Shown: positions 36,366 through 44,189 of the stretch, one piece after another
How positions within the stretch are numbered: the stretch's first letter is position 1
Layout: the number at the start of each line of letters is the position of its first letter
NCBI GenBank assembly: GCA_021827685.1
Contig: JAKAUM010000006.1
Span: 1 to 47,455 of the forward strand
Direction of reading: 5' to 3'
Origin: a bacterium
Lineage (GTDB): Bacteria > Patescibacteriota > Minisyncoccia > UBA6257 > 2-01-FULL-56-20
Length of the DNA: 47,455 nucleotides
Notes under the pieces: model-generated
The model's database searches: none
Told to the model about the DNA's origin: nothing
Seen by the model: only the letters and a program-made list of their open reading frames with translations
Made by a program: the position numbers and the translations under genes

Positions 36366-36382
36366 CAAATAATTAAATAAAG

Positions 36383-37180
36383 ATGAAAAAGGTAATTCCA
36401 TGGTTTGCCATGATGGCGATGGCGGGCGCCGCGCTTGCCGTGACGCCCGCGGTATCGCTTGCCGATACGGCGACGACGACGGCGAGTTCGACCGTTCAGA
36501 CAGAATTGAGCCTGATCGCGAGTTTGCAGACGCAAATCCAGGCCCTCTTGCAGCAGGTGCAGAACCTGAGGCAACAGCAGGCGAGCGTCACGGCATCGCT
36601 CGCACAGTCGCTGTCGCTCGGTTCGCAGGGCGATCAGGTGAAGGTTCTCCAGGCGCTCCTTGCAGCCCAGCCGGGCGTCTATCCGCAGGGGCTCGTGACG
36701 GGATATTTCGGTCCGCTCACCGAAGACGCGGTGAAGCGCTTCCAGGAGGACAACGGCTTGCCGCAGGTGGGCGTCGTCGGTCCGCTCACGCGTGAAAAGC
36801 TCAACGGGTTTCTCAGCGAGCATCCGCTTGAGTTTGAAGGCGCGGCGACCGGCACCGCCGTCACCGCGGCGACATCGACGGATGCGTCCGGCGGGGGGAG
36901 CGAAGGCGAAAACAGCGGCGGACAGGAGCATCAAAGCGAGAATGGGGGAGGCGGCGAGGGCGAGCAGCGCCTGTGCGCCGTCGTGCCTCCGGGCCACCTT
37001 ATCGCGCCGGGATGGCTGAAGGAGGACGGGGCTCCGATCGTTCCGGAGTGCGAAAGCTTGCCGCCGGGCATAGAGAATGCGGCCGGTGCGGCTTCGACTA
37101 CGGTCTCGGTCTCGAGCACGGTTCCGACTCAGGCTCAGGCTTCAACTTCAACGGATTCCGGGGGCGGCGAAGGAGATTAG
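36383..37180 (+). CDS. secreted protein with peptidoglycan-binding-like domain
   Basis: Signal peptide; LSLGSQGDQVKVLQALLAAQPGVYPQGLVTGYFGPLTEDAVKRFQEDNGLPQVGVVGPLTREKLN; Gly/Ser/Glu-rich C-terminus. Confidence 0.88.
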   Translation: MKKVIPWFAMMAMAGAALAVTPAVSLADTATTTASSTVQTELSLIASLQTQIQALLQQVQNLRQQQASVTASLAQSLSLGSQGDQVKVLQALLAAQPGVYPQGLVTGYFGPLTEDAVKRFQEDNGLPQVGVVGPLTREKLNGFLSEHPLEFEGAATGTAVTAATSTDASGGGSEGENSGGQEHQSENGGGGEGEQRLCAVVPPGHLIAPGWLKEDGAPIVPECESLPPGIENAAGAASTTVSVSSTVPTQAQASTSTDSGGGEGD

Positions 37181-37222
37181 GGCGGAGATTCCCGGATCAC
37201 CCCGCGATTCCGCGGGCGCAGT

Positions 37223-37252
37223 GCAAACGGCGGCGTATGAGCCGCCGTTTGC
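37223..37252. terminator. inverted repeat between convergent genes, probable bidirectional terminator
   Basis: GCAAACGGCGGC-GTATGA-GCCGCCGTTTGC; perfect 12-bp stem. Confidence 0.7.
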
Positions 37253-37268
37253 GTTCATGCCGCCGCGG

Positions 37269-38432
37269 CTACTGATATTGGATATAGCTTGGCTGGGGGG
37301 AGAGCCGCAGGACTTCCTCCGGCGTCATGAGATGGCCTCCGATCACCGAATCGTTCTTATAAAACAGCTTGAAGCCGGTGAATTGGACCGGCTGGCCCGC
37401 GATCCAATACCGATACGTATTGAGTTTTCTCGCGGGCGAGCCGAAGCCATCCATATCCATTACGATCTGCACTTCCGGCAGGGGCTTTATCGCGCGATAG
37501 TTCGTGACCATTGCCTGCGTGAATCGGTGGACGACGAGGATTTTCGGCGGCAGGCGGTTTTCGTCAACGAGCTTTGCGAGAAACTGCGCGGCGAAATTGA
37601 TGTCGGAAGCATCAAGCGTCCCGATCACCGTGCCGGGCCGTTCGCCGTTGTGCATCGCGAATTCGGGATCCAGGGAGAGCTCCACGTTCGGCAGCTTTAA
37701 ATACGGCGCGAGGAGCGGCACCTCCGTTTCAACGTTCGAAAGCCCTACCTGGACGTCAAGGAACACGAGTCCGTTGATTCCATCCGCCAGGGAGATCGCT
37801 TTTTCTATCTGGCTCGGCGGCATGCGCAGCCGGTATTTGCCGTCGGGCCCGGCCGAGGCCTGCGCCGCAACCGCGATATAGTCGAGGGCGGGGACGACCG
37901 GCGTCGAGGGGTCTGCCGCCGCCCACATGGCGGTGGTCGAAGCGAGGCGCGCGAGCATTTCATCGGGCGGATACTCGCCGAGGATGCCCATCTGGGTGGA
38001 ATAGAAATTGCCGTAATAGGCGACGATGCGCTTGAAGGGGAGAATGGCGCCCGCATCCGGAATCGCGGCTTCCCATACCGGCCAGAGCGGTACGGGACAC
38101 GGCGGGAGGATCGGCGTCTTGCGTAAGGACGTTTTGGTCGTCGTTGCGGGGATGAAGGAGCCCGCGGGCGTCCCTGCCGTATCCGTCGCGAGCGCGGAGG
38201 AAGAGGCCGCGGGCGCGCAGTCGCGCTGAGGCGGAAGATTGGCAATCGAAAGAAGCTTCGCGTCATAAGCGGCAACATTCACGGATGCGGGAACGGCTGG
38301 GTTCGCCGCGCCGGAAGAAAGCGGGTCCCCGGCGATTGAAAGGCTGCGGGGATATCTTCCGCCGGCGACGATCGCCGTGCCGACGATGGCGGCTCCTGCG
38401 GCGAACACTATGACCCTGGCTTTCTTTTTCAC
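37269..38432 (-). CDS. secreted protein of unknown function, possible TIM-barrel glycosidase-like fold
   Basis: GTG start at 38432 (TATAAT 6 nt upstream); signal anchor KKKARVIVFAAGAAIVGTAIVAGG; alternating strands RIVAYYGNF, VVPALDYIAV, GLVFLDVQVG, NVELSLDPEF, KILVVHRFT, VQIVMDMDGFG. Confidence 0.65.
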   Translation of the reverse strand: MKKKARVIVFAAGAAIVGTAIVAGGRYPRSLSIAGDPLSSGAANPAVPASVNVAAYDAKLLSIANLPPQRDCAPAASSSALATDTAGTPAGSFIPATTTKTSLRKTPILPPCPVPLWPVWEAAIPDAGAILPFKRIVAYYGNFYSTQMGILGEYPPDEMLARLASTTAMWAAADPSTPVVPALDYIAVAAQASAGPDGKYRLRMPPSQIEKAISLADGINGLVFLDVQVGLSNVETEVPLLAPYLKLPNVELSLDPEFAMHNGERPGTVIGTLDASDINFAAQFLAKLVDENRLPPKILVVHRFTQAMVTNYRAIKPLPEVQIVMDMDGFGSPARKLNTYRYWIAGQPVQFTGFKLFYKNDSVIGGHLMTPEEVLRLSPQPSYIQYQ

Positions 38433-38571
38433 GCCACCATTATACGGTTTTTTTTTCCGTTCGGCATCTTTTTTAAGATGCGCCGCGGGGCGCACTCCCG
38501 CCTCGAAACCGTTTCTCGGCCGTGGTAGAATGCGGGAACGTAACAGTTCGTCCGTTCACGCGTATTTTTCT

Positions 38572-39138
38572 ATGGACTTTCATATTCTAGGCCGGCATGA
38601 CGAGCTCACGGCGCTCGCGGTCCGGATGAAAAAGGGGGACCGCAGGGCCGCCGAAAAGCTTTATAACGAACTCATGCCCAAAGCGTACGGGTTCTTTTTC
38701 GCGCGCACGGGCGAGCGGGAGACGGCGCAGGACCTCTCGCAGGACGTTTTCCTCCGCCTTGCGGAGAAAGTGGGGAGCTTCGACGAATCGCGCGGGCGGT
38801 TCGCCGTATGGTTCTGGCAGATGGCGCGCAATCTCCTCGTGGACCACTATCGCGCGAAAAAAGAAAGGCCGTTTTCGTCCATGGAAGAATCATCAGTTGA
38901 ATCTCTTGCGGTCGAGGAGCTTCCCGACATGGATGACCGCCTCCGGTATCGGCAGGTGCGGGAGTTCGTGAAGCTTATGGACGGAGAAGAGCGCGAGCTC
39001 TTTGAATTGCGCTACATTGCGGAACTTCCGTACCGCGAGATCGCGGAGCTCCTCGGGAAAACCGAGGGCGCCCTCAGGATCGCCACGCTCAGGATAAAAA
39101 AGAAAATCAAGCGCGCATTCAAGCATGAAGAAATTTAA
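38572..39138 (+). CDS. RNA polymerase ECF-type sigma factor
   Basis: LSQDVFLRLAEKVGSFDESRGRFAVWFWQMARNLLVDHYRAKK (region 2); LPYREIAELLGKTEGALRIATLRIKKKIKRAF (region 4). Confidence 0.92.
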   Translation: MDFHILGRHDELTALAVRMKKGDRRAAEKLYNELMPKAYGFFFARTGERETAQDLSQDVFLRLAEKVGSFDESRGRFAVWFWQMARNLLVDHYRAKKERPFSSMEESSVESLAVEELPDMDDRLRYRQVREFVKLMDGEERELFELRYIAELPYREIAELLGKTEGALRIATLRIKKKIKRAFKHEEI

Positions 39139-39928
39139 AATCCACCCGGCGGCGGAATTCAAGGATGAGGCAAGGCGCAATTTCCTTGCGGCGTTCGATG
39201 CGCGTTATCCTGCGGCGCCCGCTCGTCCGACATGGTTCGCATTCGCGGTGCGGGGATTTGCGGCGGCGGCGGCGATCGCGGCGATCAGCGCCGGCGGCGC
39301 TACCGTGTACGCGGATGCCGCGAACGTGCCCGCATGGAGCCCGCTTTATCCCTTTAAGCGGTTCGACGAGAATGTCCGGCTTGCGGTTGCCCCGACGGGG
39401 GAGCGCGCGGCGCTCGAGGCGTCGTTTGCCGCGCGGCGGGTGGCCGAGCTCCAAGCCCTCGCCGCGCGGCACCCGGAGAATCATATGGTCGCGTCGCTTT
39501 CGGATGATGCCAGGGCGGAAATCGGCGCCTCAATAAAAGATACCGAAAAAGCCGGGCTCCGGGGCGGACGGCTTTCCTTCGTATGCCGCCAGGTTCTCTC
39601 GACGCTTGTCGCTTCATCGGCCGCCATGGAGAGCGAATTGCGCGACAATGCCGCGGTACTCGGCCTTTTTACTCAGCACTGCGAGGCGTCGGCGGCAGGC
39701 CCAATATCATCTTCGACTCCGGCCGCCTATCCGGCTGCGCCGCCCTCTCCGGCAGCCAAGCCGCATAAAGAACGCGGGAGCGGAGATCAATCCGCGGGAA
39801 CAAGCGGCGTCTCCGCATTGAAGATTCAAATCCGCGACTTCCTGAAGCGCGACCTGGGCGGCGATTCACACGCTTCTTCGACGGATCATCGCCCCCAAGG
39901 CCTTCAGAAGAGGATGGGATCGACCTAG
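39125..39928 (+). CDS. DUF5667-like membrane protein, possible anti-sigma factor
   Basis: Overlaps the sigma gene; one TM; SPLYPFKRFDENVRLAVAPTGERAALEASFAARRVAELQAL. Confidence 0.75.
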   Translation: MKKFKIHPAAEFKDEARRNFLAAFDARYPAAPARPTWFAFAVRGFAAAAAIAAISAGGATVYADAANVPAWSPLYPFKRFDENVRLAVAPTGERAALEASFAARRVAELQALAARHPENHMVASLSDDARAEIGASIKDTEKAGLRGGRLSFVCRQVLSTLVASSAAMESELRDNAAVLGLFTQHCEASAAGPISSSTPAAYPAAPPSPAAKPHKERGSGDQSAGTSGVSALKIQIRDFLKRDLGGDSHASSTDHRPQGLQKRMGST

Positions 39929-39953
39929 GGCGCGGGTATGGTATACTTCCGCA

Positions 39954-40271
39954 ATGACTATTGACGAATTTCGGCAGGTTGACCTCCGCGTAGCGAAAAT
40001 CGTCGCCGCGGAGCGCGTTCCGGGTTCCGAGAAGCTCGTGAAGCTCGGAATAGACCTCGGCGAAACACGCCAGCTTGTCGCCGGCATCGGCAATGCGTAT
40101 GCGCCCGAGGAGCTCGTGGGCCGCGAAATCATCGTTGTCGCGAATCTCGAGCCGCGGACTTTAATGGGGCTTGAAAGCCAGGGGATGCTGCTCGCCGCGC
40201 ACGGCGATGACGGCGTGCCGTTCCTCCTTATGCCCGACAAGGAAGTTCCGCCGGGTTCGAAAATATCCTGA
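39954..40271 (+). CDS. stand-alone tRNA-binding (EMAPII/MetG C-terminal-like) domain protein
   Basis: MTIDEFRQVDLRVAKIVAAERVPGSEKLVKLGIDLGETRQLVAGIGNAYAPEELVGREIIVVANLEPRTLMGLESQGMLLAA. Confidence 0.93.
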   Translation: MTIDEFRQVDLRVAKIVAAERVPGSEKLVKLGIDLGETRQLVAGIGNAYAPEELVGREIIVVANLEPRTLMGLESQGMLLAAHGDDGVPFLLMPDKEVPPGSKIS

Positions 40272-40281
40272 CGAAAATCCT

Positions 40282-40785
40282 ATGAAGCGCATATTTTCCA
40301 TAATCATTTTCCTTATTCTTGCGGCCGCCGCGCTCTGGGCCGGGGTGTGGTACAATCAAGAAAACAACCGCGCGGTGTCGCAGGCCGAAGTTGCGGCGGG
40401 AGAAGCCGCGGCGCGCGCCCAATCAGCAATCATGCAAGGCCTTAAAATCAACGATCTTACGGTCGGTTCCGGCGCGACGGCGCAGGACGGCGATGTTATT
40501 ACCGTGAATTATACGGGGACGCTGGATAACGGCACCGTGTTCGACAGTTCTTACGCGCGCCATCAGCCGTTTACCTTTACGCTTGGCGTGGGGCAGGTAA
40601 TTAAAGGATGGGATCTCGGACTGGTCAATATGAGAGTCGGCGGCAAGCGGGAGCTCACGATCCCTCCGGATCTCGCGTACGGCGCGCAGGGCGTTCCGCA
40701 GGCGCATATTCCGGCGAACGCGACTTTGCATTTTACGGTGGAGCTTTTGTCGGTGCAGGCGCCGACATCGACTTCCGGACAATAG
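40282..40785 (+). CDS. membrane-anchored FKBP-type peptidyl-prolyl isomerase
   Basis: N-terminal TM; VITVNYTGTLDNGTVFDSSYARHQPFTFTLGVGQVIKGWDLGLVNMRVGGKRELTIPPDLAYGAQG. Confidence 0.95.
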   Translation: MKRIFSIIIFLILAAAALWAGVWYNQENNRAVSQAEVAAGEAAARAQSAIMQGLKINDLTVGSGATAQDGDVITVNYTGTLDNGTVFDSSYARHQPFTFTLGVGQVIKGWDLGLVNMRVGGKRELTIPPDLAYGAQGVPQAHIPANATLHFTVELLSVQAPTSTSGQ

Positions 40786-40834
40786 CCCCGATCCGTGCGC
40801 GGACGCGCCGATTCGGCTTTGCGGAGCGCTTAAG

Positions 40835-40862
40835 TTGCATTTTACTCGCGGCCTGCTATAAT
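40835..40862 (+). promoter_or_regulatory. sigma70-type promoter of secD
   Basis: TTGCAT - 16 bp - TATAAT, 8 nt before ATG. Confidence 0.7.
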
Positions 40863-40870
40863 TTTCTGCA

Positions 40871-42127
40871 ATGAGGCGTCATCCGGGCCTTTTTTTAGCG
40901 ATAATAGCGGCGGTCGCAGTACTCGCGGGGTTTTTCATATGGCCGCGCGGGTTCGGCGCCCAGTGGCGCCCCTGGCACCTCGGCCTCGACCTCGTCGGAG
41001 GCGCCCATCTGGTTTATAATATCGACCTTTCTCACGTCGCGGCGTCGAATCAGGATTCGGTGGTCGCCGGCTTGCGCGACGTGATCGAAAAGCGCGTGAA
41101 CCTTTTCGGCGTGAGCGAGCCGCAGGTGTACACGTCCCGTTCCGGCCAGAGCGCCCAGCTCATAGTGGATCTTGCGGGGATAAAAAACGTGAGCCAGGCC
41201 ATCAGCGAGATCGGGCAGACGCCGCTTCTTGATTTTCGAGAAGTCCAGCAGAACGCGTCCGGGACGCAATATATCTATACGAACCTGACGGGCCAATACG
41301 TCACGGGAGCCCAGCTCACCTTCGACCAAAATACCGGCGCGCCGGAAGTACAGGTTGATTTCAATACCGAAGGCGGAGGCATCTTCGCGCGGATGACCGC
41401 GGCGAACGTCGGCAAGCCGCTCGCCATTTTCCTGGATAACCAGCTGATCGAAGCGCCGATCGTGCAGGAGGCCATTCCGAACGGCAAGGCGCTCATCTCG
41501 GGCAACTTTACGATTCAAAGCGCCCAGCAGCTTGTTTCGCGCTTCAACGCGGGCGCCCTCCCCGCGCCGATCTCGCTCATCACCCAGCAGACGATAAGCC
41601 CGACGCTCGGCTCGAATTCTCTCCGCGAGATGATTATCGCGGCGATCCTCGGCACGATCCTCGTGATGCTTTTCATGCTCTTCTATTACCGCCTGCTCGG
41701 GCTCTTTGCGTCGCTCGCGCTCATTATCTACATCGCCCTTACGCTCGCGGTCTTCAAGCTTATTCCGGTTACGATGAGCCTCGCCGGCCTCGCGGGCTTC
41801 ATCCTCACGATCGGCATGGCCGTCGACGCGAATATCCTTATCTTCGAGCGCATTAAAGAAGAACTGAAGCGCGGCCTCCAGAAGCATTCCGCGATCGAGG
41901 AAGGGTTCCGCCGCGCGTGGCCTTCCATCCGCGATTCGAACGTGTCCACGATCATCACTGCCGTCATTCTTTACTATTTCACCTCGAGCTTCGTCCAGGG
42001 GTTCGCGCTGACGCTCCTCCTCGGCGTGCTCGTGAGCTTGTTCAGCGCCATTACGACGACGCGGCTTTTCCTCAGGACATTCATGAAAGACGCGAAACCG
42101 GCGATGCTCGCCCCAAAGCATGTATAA
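40871..42127 (+). CDS. secD: protein translocase subunit SecD
   Basis: LGLDLVGGAHLVYNID...DVIEKRVNLFGVSEPQVY...ILTIGMAVDANILIFERIKEELKRG. Confidence 0.97.
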   Translation: MRRHPGLFLAIIAAVAVLAGFFIWPRGFGAQWRPWHLGLDLVGGAHLVYNIDLSHVAASNQDSVVAGLRDVIEKRVNLFGVSEPQVYTSRSGQSAQLIVDLAGIKNVSQAISEIGQTPLLDFREVQQNASGTQYIYTNLTGQYVTGAQLTFDQNTGAPEVQVDFNTEGGGIFARMTAANVGKPLAIFLDNQLIEAPIVQEAIPNGKALISGNFTIQSAQQLVSRFNAGALPAPISLITQQTISPTLGSNSLREMIIAAILGTILVMLFMLFYYRLLGLFASLALIIYIALTLAVFKLIPVTMSLAGLAGFILTIGMAVDANILIFERIKEELKRGLQKHSAIEEGFRRAWPSIRDSNVSTIITAVILYYFTSSFVQGFALTLLLGVLVSLFSAITTTRLFLRTFMKDAKPAMLAPKHV

Positions 42128-43019
42128 CATCGTAGGACATAAGAAAATTTGGTTTATCGTTTCCGGCATCCTCGTGGGCGCGGCCCTGCTTGCGATCGGA
42201 TTTTACGGCTTCAAGCAGAGCCCTGAATTCGTCGGCGGGTCGCTTTGGGAGTTCCAGGTTCCCGTACATCAGCCGTCCCTCTCCGCCGTACAGAACTTCT
42301 TCTCGCAGAACCTCGGCGTCCACGGCGCGACGATTACGGAAGATACGACGAACCAATCTTTCCTCGCGCGTTTTAATACCGTCTCCGAGGCGGTGCACCA
42401 GCAGTATCTTACGCTCGTGAAGGCCAAGTGGCCTTCGTTCACGGAGCTGAGTTTTTCGTCCATCGGCCCGTCGGTCGGCGCCGCCTTGCGCAAGAACGCA
42501 ATCATCGCGATCATCCTCGTCCTCATCGGCGTTTCGCTTTACGTCGCCTTCGCGTTCCGAAAGGCTTCGCGCCCCGTAAGTTCGTGGAAATACGGCTGGG
42601 TAACCCTCCTTACGCTTTTTCACGACGTTTCCATCCCGGCGGGCATGCTCGCCGTGCTTGGCCACGTGGCTCACGTAGAAATCGACACGAACTCCATCGT
42701 GGCACTGCTCGTCGTCATGGGTTTTTCGGTGCACGACACGATCGTGGTATTCGACCGCACCCGGGAGAATCTCATGGCGCGGCGGAGGAAGGAGCCTTTT
42801 GCAGAAGTGGTGAATGAGAGCGTGAATCAGACCCTGGCGCGGTCCGTGAACACCTCGCTTGCGCTTATCTTCGTGCTGGTAGCCCTGCTTGTCGTGGGCC
42901 CTTCCAGCCTCCGCTATTTCATCCTGACGCTTCTCGTGGGGGTAACGACCGGCATCTACTCTTCTATTTTTATCGCAAGCCCCATGCTCGCGCTTCTGAA
43001 GCCGAAGAACGAGCCATAG
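42120..43019 (+). CDS. secF: protein translocase subunit SecF
   Basis: FVGGSLWEFQV...VVMGFSVHDTIVVFDRTRENL...VNQTLARSVNTSLALIFVLVALLVVG. Confidence 0.96.
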   Translation: MYNIVGHKKIWFIVSGILVGAALLAIGFYGFKQSPEFVGGSLWEFQVPVHQPSLSAVQNFFSQNLGVHGATITEDTTNQSFLARFNTVSEAVHQQYLTLVKAKWPSFTELSFSSIGPSVGAALRKNAIIAIILVLIGVSLYVAFAFRKASRPVSSWKYGWVTLLTLFHDVSIPAGMLAVLGHVAHVEIDTNSIVALLVVMGFSVHDTIVVFDRTRENLMARRRKEPFAEVVNESVNQTLARSVNTSLALIFVLVALLVVGPSSLRYFILTLLVGVTTGIYSSIFIASPMLALLKPKNEP

Positions 43020-43030
43020 CGCCGCGCGGG

Positions 43031-43069
43031 TTGACCGGACTTCACAAATAAGATAGAATTGATTATAAT
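43031..43069 (+). promoter_or_regulatory. two overlapping sigma70-type promoters in tandem
   Basis: TTGACC-17-TAGAAT (43031-43059) and TTCACA-17-TATAAT (43041-43069). Confidence 0.65.
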
Positions 43070-43078
43070 AATCCCGTT

Positions 43079-44110
43079 ATGGCACAGATACCGAAAATAG
43101 TGAATGCCGCGCTTGCGGGCTTGAAGCCGCGCCAGAAGGAAGTGCTTTTGGCCCGCTTCGGCATGGAAAAAGGAGGAGGCGCGGAAACGCTTGCCGCGAT
43201 CGGGGGGCGCTTGCGCATTACCCGCGAACGCGTCCGGCAGATCGAGGCGGCGGGAGTGCGCCTTGCCTCCGCGAACGTCGCGAAGAATTCCGACGCATCG
43301 TTGTTCGTGGAGAAGATGAAAAAATTCCTCGCGGCGCGGGGCGGCGTAGTCCGGCGCTCCGAAGCGGCGGAGTACGCGGCGTCGCTCGCGAAGGGGATCG
43401 GCCCGAACCACGTCGACTTTTTCGCCGAGGCGTCCGGCGCATGGAAGCTTTACCGCGAAGACGGCGAGTTCCACCCGTTTTATTACTCAAGCCCGAAAGA
43501 ACTGAAGACGGCGAAATCTTTCATCTCGAACTGGGTCGATTATCTCCGCGCCCATAAGAACGGAGTGCTGGGGGAGTCCTATGAGGCTCACCTTGCGGGT
43601 TTTATGAAGTCCAAACCGGAAGCGGCGTCGTCCGCCGGATGCTATCTCGCCGTCGCGAAGCACGTGATGAAAAATCCCTACGGCGATATCGGCTTGCGCG
43701 AATGGCCGGAGATCCGCCCGTCCACCGTGCGGGACAAAATCTATCTTGTCATGAAGAAGCAGGGCGAACCCCTGCACTTCGAGGACATCGCGCGCCATAT
43801 CAACAAGGCGGGCTTCAGCGCGCAGATCGCGCTCGCGCCCACCGTCCATAACGAACTCATCAAGGATGACCGATTCGTGCTTGTGGGCCGCGGCATGTAC
43901 GGACTCCGCGAGCGCGGATACGAGCCGGGCACCGCGCGGGAAGTGATCGCGCGCATCCTGAAGAGCGAGGGCCCGCTCCGCCCGAACGAGGTGCTCGCCG
44001 CCGTCGCGAAACGCCGCTTCTTCAAGCCGAACACGGTGTTCATCAATCTCCAGAACAGGAGCCACTTCGAGCGCATGTCGGACGGGCGCTATCGCATCCG
44101 GGAGTCGTAG
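43079..44110 (+). CDS. transcription regulator: sigma-70 region-4 HTH plus HARE-HTH (RpoE-delta/ASXL-like) domain
   Basis: LKPRQKEVLLARFGMEKGGGAETLAAIGGRLRITRERVRQIEAAG; STVRDKIYLVMKKQGEPLHFEDIARHINKAGFSAQIALAPTVHNELIKDDRFVLVGRGMYGL. Confidence 0.88.
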   Translation: MAQIPKIVNAALAGLKPRQKEVLLARFGMEKGGGAETLAAIGGRLRITRERVRQIEAAGVRLASANVAKNSDASLFVEKMKKFLAARGGVVRRSEAAEYAASLAKGIGPNHVDFFAEASGAWKLYREDGEFHPFYYSSPKELKTAKSFISNWVDYLRAHKNGVLGESYEAHLAGFMKSKPEAASSAGCYLAVAKHVMKNPYGDIGLREWPEIRPSTVRDKIYLVMKKQGEPLHFEDIARHINKAGFSAQIALAPTVHNELIKDDRFVLVGRGMYGLRERGYEPGTAREVIARILKSEGPLRPNEVLAAVAKRRFFKPNTVFINLQNRSHFERMSDGRYRIRES

Positions 44111-44189
44111 TCCGGCCCCGCCGGGGCCCGCCGCCTCCGGCCTGCCGCATGCCATGCCGGAAACTTTGATAGAATAACAGGGTACATCC

